Shown: positions 1 through 12,400, counted from the stretch's first letter. The stretch: 64,000 nucleotides of DNA from Tanypteryx hageni (GCA_028673005.1 CM054116.1:98248207-98312206); one strand, 5' to 3'. Notes: generated from the sequence alone by a model not told the origin. Translations and numbers: made by a program.

Positions 1-780
1 AACTGGGTAAATGGAGTTCGGGGTTCTCTTTTACGTTCAATACTTGAAGTGGTATTACTAAAAAGCTATGAAAACCTATAATTGAGTGAAATTTGCGCTT
101 CAGAACATATTTGAGCCAGTGAATGTTAAAGTTTTATGACCTTTTCTTTTATATATGCAGAATATTATAATTATGACATGCTTTTGTAAAATAAAACAGG
201 ATGAAAAATAAAATTTTACAAAATAAATTATTAAATGAACATAATCCTGAGAATTTTATAATTTTTAGCGGAGCCAGTAAATATGCTTAATAAGATTAAA
301 ATTGCCAACATTTTGGGCATAAAACTGAAAGATAAATTTTTCAGAGTAGTACTGCAACTTCTCAAAAACATTTTGTAGTTAATGTAAAAATGAACATTGA
401 AATTGCCTTATTGAAGTGTATGATCTGAATTCTTGCCATTTAAATTAATAACAGGTTCAACATGCTCTATGTAAATATGAAGTAGACATTTTAAAAGTCA
501 ATTTTCGAACCTCCTCGAATATTCTTAGAGAAAAATCATTCTGATTATAAATTTTCTCCTCGATTAACCCTTCCCCGTTTTAATACTAAAACAAAACTTG
601 GCTTATTAAAACGTGCCATGCATTAGCATTCGACAAGGTTTTAACGCACGAAACACGATTAGCAATACGTAGACGGACCACTCAAACCTTCGCGTTGCCG
701 ACGTTAAAAAAAATCGGTATCTGATCCCGACAACGAAAACCTATCACTTAAGCGGCTTTTGAAACGGAGGTGCTCTGATC
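1..780. other. AT-rich non-coding DNA
   Basis: AT-rich sequence without a long open frame, repeat or recognisable element. I see nothing to annotate here. Confidence 0.5.
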
Positions 781-787
781 AACGGAG

Positions 788-820
788 TCTTATATAAGCG
801 AAGCGTTTCTCAGCTGAATA
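788..820 (+). promoter_or_regulatory. possible TATA-type core promoter
   Basis: A TATATAAG box lies at 791-798, with an initiator-like TCAG at 810-813. The spacing from box to initiator is shorter than the usual 30 bases, so support is weak. No coding exon is recognised just downstream. It could mark a 5' UTR exon of the CUB gene or be chance in AT-rich DNA. Confidence 0.2.
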
Positions 821-1260
821 CCCTCTTAAGTAGCAAAGACGCCTCTCTCTTTCTCTTTATCTGACTCCCTTCATTCTCAGAACAGCACGTGTCCAAATAC
901 TCTTAGACGATTTTATTTCGCACTCCAAATCTTAAGTTTCGGAAGAAAGGGCTCAGTAGCGTTCACGACAAAAATACTCTCAAAACTCTAGGAATTTCAA
1001 ACACTCGCAGAGGCGGCAGTAGTGGTGGTGTTGGTAGAAGAAGCCGATGAGAAGGAGTTCTTTTTTTATCTACGCGATTCAAGACTCCGAACGCCGAGTG
1101 AGGTGGATGGAATAAAAAACAAAACAAACAAACAACCGAACGATTTTTTAAATTTATTTATTTTTTGAAATTCAATTCAGACGTTTAATTTCTCTCGCCG
1201 CAAACCGACTCTCCCACTCTAACTTTTTAATCTTCCCGACTCAATTCCATCGGGGCAATT

Positions 1261-1870
1261 AGCGTTGGTGCTTGACCAGAGAGAGAGGGGGGGAAGGGAA
1301 TGGGAGAAAGTGATTGGGGAATGGAAGAGCGAGGTAGAATTGGTAAGGGGACGAAAAGGAGCGTAATGGAGGCGAGACAGAGTGAAAGAAGATGAGGAGA
1401 AGAGAGGGATACGTAGGTTAACAAGTGGGACGGGAGGGAAAAACGCCCCTGAATGGTGGAGGAGGGAGAGAGGAAAAAGTCGAGGGAAGGAGGGATGAAA
1501 GCAAGAGGGAACCTGGAGAGCGAAGTAAGAGGTAGGGAGTGAGTGAGAGAGAGGATGGTCGTGAGTGCAGACGGAGTGAGAGAGAGAGGTGGGAGGAAGA
1601 GGGAAGGGAGGGGGAGGGAGGGAGGGCGAGAGAGTGGGGTAAGAGGTGGATCTGGAGGAGTGCGTTGCCCGAGTGGTGCTTTGCGGATGAGTGCGCAATT
1701 GGGTTGCGTGCGTGGGTTCGTGCTAATTGCGTTTGGTCGGGATGGAACGGGGAGTTTTGCGAAGAGACCCCTCCCTCCCCCGAGGGGAGGAAGTGAAAAG
1801 GGGGGGAGGGAGAGAGAGGGTGAGAGTTTGAGGAGGGAAAATGAGGTGCGGCTTTGGTTGCGGTTCAGAT
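1261..1870 (+). repeat. polypurine block (GA-rich on + strand)
   Basis: About 0.6 kb that is overwhelmingly A and G on the + strand (runs of GAGAGA, GGGAGG, GGAAG). Open frames here on both strands give only Arg/Glu/Gly-rich or Ser/Pro/Leu-rich low-complexity peptides and are rejected as genes. It is the first of several purine and pyrimidine blocks between 1.2 and 13.1 kb. Confidence 0.75.
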
Positions 1871-3300
1871 GATGACCTCTTCACTTTCCCCAACACACAG
1901 AACGCTCTCTCGAGCCTCCCTCTTTCTACCCTCCCACTCTCACCCTCTCCCTCTCTCTCGCTCACTCTCTCTCTTGGCGGGAAAGGCAGGCAAGATTCCT
2001 TGAGATGACATTCCTTGAGTAACTGCGACATCAGTTAGCGCCTCGGCTGAGTCTCTCCGAGTATTCCTTAGCATCGAAGAGCAGCCGATCCTCTTCTCTT
2101 CCTGCTCCCTCTCCACGCTCGTATCCTAACGAGTTCCCTTGCTCTTCTTATCAATGCTCTCTCTTATTGTGCTTTCTCCTTTTCTCTATTTTCACCAACT
2201 CCCATCTACCTTTCATTTCGCCCTACTCGCTTAACTTTCACATTCCCCTTTTACTTCCATCACTCTTTCCTTTCTTTGCCTCAACTTCCATCCACTCCTC
2301 ACCTCTCTGAAGTACTTTCTCTCTCTCTCCACTTTCCTTTTTTATTCTCCTCTTTCCTGTTCTCTCTTATTTTTATCTCCCACCTCTCCCGTTTATTGTC
2401 GTCTTTCATTTCTCTTCTTGCATCCTTCTCTCATCCATTCCTCACCTCTCTAAAGTTCTTTCTCTTTCTCCCATCGAGATTTCTGCTCCTTTTATTTTTT
2501 CTTATTCCCATCCCTCCATTTCCTTTCTAAAACTCTTCTGTTATTTCTTCATTTCTTTCTTTCTCACTCTATTTTTTCTCTTTCTCTTATCTTCTTCTCG
2601 CTTCTCAAAAACTCCTCTAATTCTCTCTCCTCTCCCTTTTCCCTCTTTCTCCTTTCTTCCTCTCGAAAGGTCATCGTCTCTCCTTTTCTACTTACCCTCT
2701 TTCCTTTCGCCCTGTCCTCTCCAGGAACGTATTCTTCTCTTCTCTCTCTCTCCCCATAGAATCCCTAGTGGGTAGTCGTGCCAGAACTGATCTTTCGTTC
2801 CATAATTCTAAAATCGACTGCCTTGAAATTATTTTCATTTGGATTTCTGCGTCACAACAAGATGCTATATTTTCCGTTATCTTATTAGTTGAAAGTAGTT
2901 ATAATTTAGGGATTTTAATATTAATTTTCCGTTTCTGAGTGCCGCAGTGAAATGGCATAAATGCACGATGTATGTAAATTATATTAATAAATGAAATCCT
3001 CTAGTCTCTCCTCCTCTCACTCCCTTACATTCATCACATTTCTCTCAATTCCATTTTATTCTCCTCCTCTCACCAGTAATAGCTTCTTACTTCCACTATC
3101 CATCTCCGACTATTCCTCCTTCCTGTCATCCTATCTCCGATTCCTTCCTCCTCGAATCCTCCGTCTTCTCCCTCTTCTCCGCATTCTCTTATCGGCTCAC
3201 CCCTTTCTCTTTTCCCCTCTCTTCTCTCCCGTTTCTCTCTCCCTTTAGACAAACCGTCGCTCCGAATTTCCCCTCTCCTGTCATCCCTCGATCCACTCGC
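1871..3300 (+). repeat. polypyrimidine block (CT-rich on + strand)
   Basis: The + strand switches from purine-rich to pyrimidine-rich near 1875 and stays CT-rich to about 2755 and again at 2995-3300. An ordinary AT-rich interval lies between (2760-2990). The Ser/Phe/Leu-rich frames inside are low-complexity shadows. Confidence 0.7.
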
Positions 3301-3649
3301 CCGAAAAATTCCCGCGACGCAGCATAATTCCGCGACGTGTATTTATTTCGATCCGTCTGAGATATTAATGACTAGAAGCTATATTCCCCCTCGAGGAGTT
3401 CTCTCACGAGGCGCCGTAACGGAAACTCCAAAGATGCTTCATTCTTTCGAACCGTTGCTTACATTATTTAAAAAAAAATAAAAATAAGAAGGAAGACGCT
3501 GTTTCGAGAGAGGTCGGGTTCGATTTACGTTAAACGACGCGAGCGTTTAAGCGGAATACGTGGTCGAATTTTGATTCTAGTATCGTCCTTAACAAGAGAC
3601 GGTCCAAAAAAAAGTAAAATAAAAGTCGCGCGAATTGTCATAGTTGCGG

Positions 3650-5880
3650 ATAGGGCTGGGGGAGAAGAGGTCTCGGAGATACCCCTTTTTCCCCTTCTCC
3701 CTCCCCCTCGGGGGAAAGAAGGGGTTGACGGGGAGAAAAAAAGGAGAGTAGGGCTTTTGAGAGTGTGGCGTGGAAATCTTTTTGGATAAGTGAAGGCGGT
3801 TGGAGGGCAAACCCTCGAGGCAATGAAACCCAAGTCACGTCCCGGTGGCTGCGTGCGTGCGTGTATGTGTGTGCGCGAATGCGTGCGAGGGTGGGCGAAG
3901 CGAAAGAGGGAGAGAGAGGTGGGAAGGGAGGAGGACAGGAGAGAAATGGATAAGGGGAGAATATAGAGGAGTTTGTGGGTGGTGGAAGAACAGATAGGAA
4001 AGAGAGTGAGAGAGAGGGTTTGAAGGAGGAGGAGTATGGCGGCAGAGTGGCTCGGCGAGGGAAGAAGTAAGAAATGGCTGGAGGAGGAAAAGAAAAAAGA
4101 AAAGGAAATCGAGTGTGGAAGCTTCGGAGAGGGCAAAGGATAAGACGAAGAGAGGATAGCGTCTTGGGTGGGAGGAGGAAGGGAAGGTGGAGGAAATGGA
4201 GGTGGAGGAAGGGGGGGTGGTGGAAGGGGAGATGGAGGAAGGGGAGGTGGAGGAAGGGGAGGTGGTAGAAAGGGAGGTGGAGGAAGTGGAGGTGGATGAA
4301 ATGGAGGTGGAGGAACTGGAAGTGGAGGAGGTGGAGGTGGAGGAAGGGGAGGTGGAGGAAGGGGGATAGGGAGGCGGCGGAGCGGAGAAGAAGAGAAGGA
4401 AAAGTGCGGAAAGAGGAAGGAGCAAAGTAGCGAAGGAGGAAGGAGACCTAGGAGTCGGAAGGATAAAAAGTGTCCGGGGAGGTTGTAGGAAGTGACGGAG
4501 CAGAGAGGCGTGCGGCCGGGGAAAAGAGGATAAGGAATGGTTCCGAAGGAATAGAGAGGGTAAGGTTCCGCTAAGAAGAGAAATTAGTAGGAATAGGAGG
4601 TTAGAGGGACGTGCCGAGGGAAAGAGAGAGAGGGAGAGGGAGGAAGGAGTGTGTGGTCGAGTCGCAAGGGATAGAAGAGAAGAGGAGTGATGGAATGGGT
4701 GTTGGTGGAAGGAAGAGGCTGAGTGCAAAGGCGGAATGTTGGAGAAGAAAGAATGAGAAATGGAGGGGCGGAATGTGTGTGTGTGTGTGTATACGGGGGG
4801 GATGAGGAAGAGGAAGGAGTCTTGGATTTGCGGGAGCAGCAGGAATAGGAGAGAGAGGAGGCTGGGAAGGGGAAGTGGGGAGGAGAATTCGAAAAGAGGA
4901 GTCGCGACGAGAATGGATGCTCGAAGGAAGGCTAGGAGGAGGAAGTAAAAAATAAATGAGGAAAAAGTAGGAAAGACGTAGGGAAGAATTAAGGAAGTTG
5001 GAAAGGAAAGAGAAAAAAGAAGAATTAAGTAAATGAGAAAGGATCAAGGAAGAAAGGAAAAAGAAGTACGGAGGAAATTGCAAAAAAGTAAGAAACAAAG
5101 AAAGGAAGAATAAATAAGGAAGAGGAAAAGGAGGACTTAAGGAAGAAGGAAATGGTAAATGAAGGAAGAAAAAAGAGTAAACAATAAGTATGAAATAAAT
5201 AAGACAGAGGTAAAGATGGAAGGCGTAATGATGGCGAAAGAATAAGTTAGGAAGTAAAGAAAAATTTAGAAAGAATTTTGGAGTAAGGAGAAGGAAGTAA
5301 GGAAAAAGTAAGGCAAAATAAGGGAATTAATAACGAGAGAGAAAGCACAATAAAGAAAGAAGCAAAGTATACTCGAGGAAGAAGTAAAAAGGGAGAAGAA
5401 AGAAGCAAGAAAGAAATAACGAGGAAGCGTGGGACAACTGAGGAAGTTAGAAAGGGAGGAATAACGAGGGAAAAAATATTCTAGGAACAAGTAGAGTAAG
5501 AACGGAGGAATAAGTAAGGAGGAAGTGAGGGAGAAGTATGGAAACGAGATAGGAGACGCAGGGTGGAGAAGGAAATGGACGGAGAAAAGGACGAGAGGAA
5601 TAAGAAAGTCTGCTTTGAGCTCACGGGGTGTGGGAGGGGATAGAGAGAGGACCGAAGATGAAAGAAGTTTTCGGCAGAGGAAGGAAGCCTTGGTTAAGGG
5701 CGGAGGAGGGCGAGAAGAATGAAGAAAGGGAGTCGGGAGTAATTTGACTGCCGGAGGGTGAGAGGAGGGGACCCAGGAGGAGGAAGGTTTTAGAAGGGAG
5801 AAGTCGTCGAAGTCACTCGACGAAAAGTAAAAATAAAGCGAAGGGTCGAAACAATGTGAAAAGATCAAAAGGGACGAGGT
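3650..5880 (+). repeat. long polypurine block with embedded minisatellite
   Basis: About 2.2 kb of nearly uninterrupted G/A-rich + strand. It begins with GGAGAAGAGG-type sequence, contains a G-rich minisatellite (listed separately) and drifts to AAGGAAG-type sequence towards 5800. The apparent 297-codon minus-strand frame within it is Ser/Thr/Pro low complexity and is not accepted as a gene. Confidence 0.75.
4170..4372 (+). repeat. 15-bp G-rich minisatellite
   Basis: Imperfect tandem copies of a 15-base unit close to GGTGGAGGAAGGGGA, roughly thirteen in a row. Most variation is substitution that keeps the GGA/GGT phase. G runs of 3-7 recur throughout, so the + strand could form G-quadruplexes. 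Confidence 0.8.
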
Positions 5881-6980
5881 GGAGAAATTTTCGGAGGGAT
5901 ACCCGAAATATGGAAATAATGACGTGTATCCGAGACAATAGATCGCAATTTGGGTCCGCGGTGACGCTCACTCCCTCGTTCCCGAAATAAACTTTAACCT
6001 CGAGATGATAAATAGGAACGTCATCGTCGGACTAAATCTCAAAACCACGTCGCTTTTCCGTTACTATTATTCGTCGCTGCCTTTCTCTCTTTCCCCCCCT
6101 CCCTCTCGGTACGTGATGGATGGACACGTGAAATGGGAAATTTGACGATTTACCGACGATCATAAACTCGAAAAGAATGACACGTGACAGAGGAGCAAAA
6201 AAACCCCTTCCAAAATTTCGAGCGCTCCGTTTCGAATCGAGGGGGGGGGGGGAATTATTTTTTTTCGGAGGCGATCTGGAAATTGCGAATTCTCTCTTCG
6301 TCCACGTCATCTTGCATGCGAAATCGTTTTGTATTCCGAGACGCGGTCACGTTTTAGGCACGAAAATACGTTTCTCAGAAAAAATAATTTCCGCGCGAAC
6401 CAATCTACCTAGGAATTGAACGCCTACGGGCCATCTTTCCGGAATTACTGCCATACTTTACGAAAAAAATAATAATCGCTGAACCCATTCTCACATAATG
6501 CGAGAGATCGATGCGGTTCGGAGATGCCATTAAAAAAACAAACTTGCGACTCGAAACGAAAAAGAAAAGACCGAAAAAAGGCATAACGCTCGGATATTGG
6601 ATGTCAGGACTAGTGAGCGCGGAAACCCAAGTAAATTGCGGGAAAACCGACCGAGCGAAGCTAACGAAAATGTTCGCAAGCCTCGAGCTCGCTCTTACGT
6701 GACGGCGATAAAGCCAGGTTTACGATCGCTCTTCTGCTAGTTTGCTTTCCGAAATTTTCTCCGCTACATATTTGATCGCATGGACGTTTCGGGTATATCG
6801 CAGCGCGGAAAATGGAAATTTATTGACGGTAACTCCGCCGCCCTCCCTTCGCCCCCTTCCCCTTTCACCCTCAACCTCGCACGCGCTACTTTTTCTTGCA
6901 TTGCCCACTTCCAAACGTTCCTGCAACCGACTTTTTTATTTCTTGTGGACGTCTGGACGGATAAGTTTCCCCGGAGAACC
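5881..6980. other. mixed-composition DNA, no gene recognised
   Basis: Balanced composition between two purine blocks. It contains a G homopolymer at about 6241-6252. Short open frames here (62-117 codons) show no family motifs, no splice context and no conservation cue I can recognise. Confidence 0.4.
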
Positions 6981-7480
6981 GATAGGGGAAGAGGGGTGGG
7001 GGAAAAGGAGAGAGGAGGTAGTGGGAGAAAAGGGAGGAAATTGTGGAGGAGACTGGGAGAGAGGGAAGATTGGGAGAGTGGGGAGATGGAGATAGGAAAG
7101 ATAGAGGGGAGATAGAGAGAGGGGAGATAGAGAGAGGGAAGATAGAGAGAGGGGAGATAGAGAGAGTGGAGATAGAGAGAGAGAGGAGATAGAGAGAGGG
7201 AAGATAGAGAGAGGGGAGCTTGAGAGAGGGGAGATTGAGAGAGAGAGAAAAAGGAAGAGGGTTGAGAAAGGAGAAGAGAAGGGAGAAAAAAAAGTAGAGG
7301 AAGGGAGAGGGAAGGAAGGAGAGAGAGAATGAGGGAGAGAAAGAGGAGAGAGACAAGGAGGGAGAGAAAAGAGAGAGAAGAAGGTAGAGAGAGGGAGACA
7401 AAGGGTGAAAGACAGAGGGATGGAAGGGGAGAAGATAGAGAGAGAAGAAGCTGGGATAGACAGATAGAGAGATAAGAGTT
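6981..7480 (+). repeat. polypurine block with 17-bp tandem repeat
   Basis: A purine-rich tract. At 7081-7248 a unit near GGGGAGATAGAGAGAGG repeats about ten times with small changes. It continues as GAGAGAAGAAG-type sequence to about 7470. Confidence 0.75.
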
Positions 7481-7669
7481 GTTGTTCCGGCAAAATATGG
7501 ACCATAAGATCCATGCTTACATAAAACCCTTCGTCAATATCACGGATATTTAGAAAGTATTACAATAAACAATATATAAAACGTACAAAATAAATAAAGA
7601 TATAGTTGAAGAGAGAATTAAGTTTTTAGGGAAAACCTAGGTAAGAACAAGCTTGTTCTTCCTATTAAA

Positions 7670-7975
7670 ACCCACCGAGAATGGTTGTGTGAAAAACTTG
7701 CGAGAGAGGGGAGTAGAAGGGAAGTAAAGAGAGAGAGAGAATGGGAGGGAGAGAAGATAGAGAGGAATGGAGAGAAGATAGAGGGAGGAAGAGAGATCAA
7801 GAGAGTAAGAGGGAAGGGCGAAGGTGAGAGGGAAATTAGAAATGTTGAGAGGAGGGATGAATAAGGAGAGAGATCGGAGGAGGATACAGGAGGGAGGAAA
7901 ATAGGAGAGAGAGGAGGGAGGTAGAGAGTAGGAGAGGTAGATAAGAGGTAAAAGGGAAAGAGAGGCATCGAATCG
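7670..7975 (+). repeat. polypurine block
   Basis: A third GA-rich tract (GAGAGAG, GGAGGGA, AGATAGAG) of about 300 bases, separated from the previous one by about 190 bases of AT-rich sequence. No gene is seen. Confidence 0.65.
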
Positions 7976-8149
7976 AGGTAACGGCATCTCGCCCCGCAAG
8001 GTGCGTTTCCGCGAATATATTTAAATCGCTTTTCGGTGTCTGCCCTGCGGCGGGACACGGAAGTGTTTGGATCACGGCGCCGCCTAATAAAAGCGGATCC
8101 TCCGCTTCCTCCATCCCTCCCTCGTCTATTTACGCCTCACCTGCGCCGC

Positions 8150-9230
8150 GATAACTCGAAAACTTGAGATCCCACTCCGCCATAACTGTGGCCCTCGCAC
8201 TCTCGACATCCTCAAACCCCCTCTTCGGAAAACCCCTCCCATTCTACCATTCACACCCCCTTCCAACTTCCTCCCCGCTCCCTCTTTCTCTCTCCTTCTT
8301 CACTCGGAACTGCTGAATAATTCCAGTACACTCACATCCTCTCCAAAATACCATTTCCTCCATTACTCATCCCCGTCTCTTCCTCCCCCCTCCTCCCACC
8401 CTTCTTCCTACGCACCCCTCTCAAAAACTTACGCGCTACTCTCTCTCTTTCTTTTTACTTACGGATTCTCCCTTTCCCATCCTTCCGAATTCTGACATCC
8501 CTCCTCCCGTCTACCTTCCCCTTCTAACCTCCATCTCCCTCCTCTCTCTCCCTGCTCTCTCTCTCTGCTTCTCTCCCTCTTCTCTCTCCCTCTTCTCTCC
8601 TTCCTCTCTCTCCCTCCTCTCTCTCCCTCCTTCCTCTCCCTCCTTCCTCTCCCTCCCATCCTCTTCCTTTCCTCTCTCTCCCTCCTCCCTCTCCCTCCTC
8701 TCTCTCCCTCCTCTCTCTTCCTCCTCTCTCTCCCTCCTCTCTCTCCCTCCTTTCTCTCCCTCCTTCCTCTCCCTCCTTTCTCTCCCTCCTTCCTCTCCCT
8801 CCTTCCTCTCCCTCCTTCCTCTCCCTCCTTCCTCTCCCTTCTTCCTCTCCCTCCTTTCTCTCCCTCCTTTCTCTCCCTCCCATCCTCTTCCTTTCCTCTT
8901 TCTCCCTCCTCTCTCTTTTTGCTCCCTCTCCCTCCTCTCTCTCTCCTTCCTCCCTCTCCCTCCTCTTTCTCCCTCTCCCTCCTCTTTCTCCCTTTCCCTC
9001 CTCTTTCTCCCTTTTCCTCCTCTTCCTCCCTCTCCCTCCTCTTCGTCCCTCTTCCCTCGCCCTCCCTCTTTCTCTCCCTCATCTCTCTGCCTCCTCTTCC
9101 TTCCTCTCCCCTTCCTCCATCTTCCTTCATCCTCCTCCCTCTTCTCTCTCCCTCATCTTTTTCCCTCATCTTTCTCCCTCTCCTCAAAGCCCGTTTCTGA
9201 CACCCTCTGCCCCCTCCCCACCAGAAACCT
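8150..9230 (+). repeat. polypyrimidine block with CCCTCCTTCCTCT tandem repeats
   Basis: About 1.1 kb of CT-rich + strand. From 8530 to 9190 it resolves into imperfect tandem copies of 12-15 base units such as CTCCCTCCTTCCTCT. The 242-codon Arg/Glu/Gly frame on the minus strand is the translation of this repeat and not a gene. Confidence 0.8.
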
Positions 9231-9960
9231 CTTTCTTCCGCCGTTCCTTCGTCTTCAAATGTCGGCGGTGCCTATGGTGTGATGGTCTTTCATTACGAAC
9301 GGCCGGATTTAATTGCAGCGATCGCTAGTACTTGGAAACTTTTTCGAGTCTCGACCTATTTCTTTAGGGTTCTTTTTTCCTCTATAAATCGTGTCATCGC
9401 TTACCTCCGTCGTACTTTTTTTACTCCATTATTTTTCGTTCGAGGGATGAATGTTGAGGACCTTTTTATTTTCCCTCTCCGGCAGAGAAGGTACTTTTCA
9501 ACCTTGGCGGTGCTTCGATCCCTCCAATTAACTATGCAAATCGTTTGCCGCAGTCGAACGCTCGAAAAAATAATCGCCATTTCTAAACGCCGGCCTTTAA
9601 AAAATGGGGAATAAATAAACGTAGACCTTGCAATGGATAGGGTAATACGACAATCTTTATATCTTTTCCCTCTCCGGTTCCAATTTCAGGGTACATGTCA
9701 TTACCCGTGGTTTGAATATCGAGAAAAAAATTCCAGAAGATTTTTTGAAAGAAGTTATTCGAGCACTCGAGAGGAGGGAAAAAATAGAAACGGAGGGCAG
9801 CGGCGGTAATAAGCGCAACTTCGTAGGAATTCTTTTTTTTTCCGAAAGAATATAAAGGATATTCCGCGAAACTCAAGCGCAAACGCATTTCCCGGGCGCG
9901 GCAGCCCACAGGTTTCGTCGTTAAAGGTCTCCATTGGTACCTTTTCCTTTCTCTCTCTGC
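9231..9960. other. mixed-composition DNA, no gene recognised
   Basis: Balanced sequence between two CT-rich blocks. The frames of 111 and 129 codons have no recognisable domain. Nothing else is seen. Confidence 0.4.
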
Positions 9961-10625
9961 TCCTTCCTTCAATCAAGCGAACCTAACCTGTTATCTGGTT
10001 TCCTTCCTCCTCGATAATTTTTCCCCCTCCCTCCTCCCCCGTCCTCTCCCCCGCCCCCTCAATTCCTCCCCCATCCCTTTTCCCGCTCGATCTTCTCCCC
10101 TTTTCCCCTCTCATTCCACCAGCCTCCTCCCCCGGGCAGCGTACGTCGTTAGCTCTTCTACCTTTCCTTTCTCCCTCTCTTACTACTCCTCCCTCTCCAC
10201 ATCTCCCCCAACTCCCTCCCATCTCTCTCTCTATCCCATTTTATCTCCCTCCAGGATCCAGACTCTCCGGATAATATCCTTCCCTCCATCGAGCACATCT
10301 CCTCTTCCCATCCTACTTCTCTCTCATTCCACGTGTACACGCCTTTACCTATTCAAGCGTATAGACATCTGCGGTCCCCCCTATCTTACCTCCCCCTCCC
10401 CCTCTTCATCTCCTCCCCCTTTAACATCCCTCGTCCTACTCTATCGTTCCCATTTATCAGCGTCTTTCTCCCTCTCTCTCGCTCGCTCTCTCTATTTCTC
10501 ATTCCATATTCCATATATGCCCCAGCTTCGACCCACGCTCCTAAAAATCGTCTCAAAGTCCTCAGCTACCGCATTAAACATTCTTTCGTAAAGGGTGGAT
10601 GTTTTCATCTTCCTCCCCCTTTTTA
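9961..10625 (+). repeat. polypyrimidine block
   Basis: A CT-rich + strand (TTCCTTCCTCC, CCCCTCCCTCC, CTCTCTCTC) of about 660 bases. Minus-strand Gly/Arg/Glu frames are low-complexity shadows. Confidence 0.65.
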
Positions 10626-11155
10626 AAGTCCTCCGCCTTTCCATTCTCCGCCGTGAAATTTTTTCCGCGAAAACAATTCCCTGATTACGTTTTGCGATAC
10701 CCGTATTTCGAAGTCTCTTCCTTTAATTTTCTCCTTCCTCCCGAAATCACCTTTTACCTCGGCGCGTTCCTGAGTGATGATCCTCGCTTCGCCTGTTATT
10801 AGATTCCGTTATGCGTTGCCACCCGTGAGAGTTTGCGTGTACACAACTTATTCGCCCGTGAATATTTTATTGGTTTTCGAGTTTTTACGGTCTTGTTATT
10901 CTTTAGTACATCTGCGTTTCCAGTTGAATTATTAATGACATATTGTTTTTTTTCTATTACTGTAAATAAAACTGTCGATTAACAGGATATCGAATAAACT
11001 CAATTTCCGAATCAACCAAAATCTTATTTATTAATTAATTTAATTAATTCTTATTTGAAAGTTTATGTACTGCATTGAGTACGCACGTATGCACGTTATG
11101 TACTTTTCCTATACCAAATAAAGAGGGTGATGCATAGTTAAAGTATTATTTAAAC
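10626..11155. other. AT-rich non-coding DNA
   Basis: No gene or repeat is recognised, apart from a short TTAATTAATTTAATTAA tract near 11030-11047. Confidence 0.4.
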
Positions 11156-11582
11156 CAGTGCTCGACAAATTTTCTAAAAATCTAGGCGCCAGTTCCAAAA
11201 CCTAGGAGCCAGCGCATGCGTTAAATAATTTGGGCGGATATTTTATATCATCGTCAGAAAAATACATGTTTAATAATACACATTTATTTCTGTCACATTA
11301 GGTAGTATAATCTTATACATCTGAAAAATCTAATGATATTCTGAAATCGTCGTTTACGAAAAAGAATAAAAATTTGCGCTTATTTTCAGTAACTTGAATG
11401 CTTCCGACACATATATTATATTTTACTGCTCCTACTGCTGAGCCCGACAATACAATATGACTACAGCGCGTGACTACAGTATAACCAAAATCCAACTACA
11501 GCAAACATATACAATATCTAGGCGCCAGCATGAAATTCTTAGGCGCCATGGCGAGCTGGCGCCAGGGATTTGTCGAACCCTG
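11156..11582. mobile_element. hAT-like non-autonomous DNA transposon
   Basis: A 427-bp element with terminal inverted repeats. The left end reads CAGTGCTCGACAAAT, and the right end in reverse complement reads CAGGGTTCGACAAAT. Subterminal copies of AGGCGCCAG appear in both halves. Flanking octamers ATTTAAAC and ACTTAAGC match at 6 of 8 positions, consistent with the 8-bp target duplication of hAT elements. There is no transposase frame inside, so it would depend on an enzyme supplied elsewhere. Confidence 0.7.
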
Positions 11583-12400
11583 ACTTAAGCTGCTCAACTG
11601 TTAAATTTTTCTTAACGGTTTTCTTTGCTTTATATTACCCTTTCTTTATTTGTTTGTTTGTACTAGAGAGCGTGCAAATAGACATTTCGTTCAACCTGAA
11701 TATCCGATTAACTCCGTTTCCAGGCATTCTGTAAATCGGAAGTTCAATGTTTGTTTTATTTGATTAATTTACGCTCATAAGTGTTGCTGGCTCATGCCAG
11801 TTATTTTACGCTTGCTTTATTACTTAAAATTTATTTATTGGTCACGAAAACGTTTTTCATATTGTTATATCTCATAATCTGACTCACCCCTTACTGTTTA
11901 CTAATTCGAAATGCACCCAAAAAAATCGTAGATTATTCCTCGCTTGCGATGAAACGATATCCAAGTGGTTTTAATGCAGCCTTAATTCAATTTTTTCGTC
12001 TGACTTATTTATTGGCATTTGTTGTGACTCACATCCTACGGATAACGTCGCTGCTCTCTACTTTATTCGTTGAAAGAGATCCCTGGATAACTTTCCCCTC
12101 CGCACTGGTGGAGCCCGTACTTTAACGACTACCTTTTCCTGTCTACACACACACTTTCCTGACTCTCTCTCTCTCTTCTTCCTCCTCCTATCCCCGTAAC
12201 AATAACTCTCCATTAGCGATTCGGGTCGCGAGCGTCGTCATTTGTTCGTTATTCGCATCCGCCGCCTGTCGTGCGCGCTTACTTAGCATCGTCCTCTAAA
12301 TCGCGTTCCGCCCGCCTTCAGGATGGCGGCGCTGCGATACCCCGCGTCCGCAACTCGGAGAGGAGGAAGTGACTTTCCCATGATATAAATCCTCGCAAGG
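11583..12400. other. non-coding DNA, GC-richer towards the end
   Basis: AT-rich to about 12040, then more CpG-containing (12200-12400). An ATG in good context at about 12322 starts a frame of only about 20 codons. A 5' UTR exon of the downstream gene could lie here, but I cannot demonstrate one. Confidence 0.3.

Noticed and set aside
3835..4728. 297-codon minus-strand open frame
   Set aside because: It is the translation of the purine-rich tract and minisatellite (Ser/Thr/Pro/Phe low complexity). No domain and no splice or start context.
8459..9187. 242-codon minus-strand Arg/Glu/Gly frame
   Set aside because: A direct readout of the CTCCCTCCTTCCTCT tandem repeat; unit periodicity explains the open frame.
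12322..12386. Short ATG frame MAALRYPASATRR... as first exon with signal peptide
   Set aside because: Only about 20 codons, not hydrophobic as a signal peptide should be, and no matching donor in phase 1 to reach 17469.
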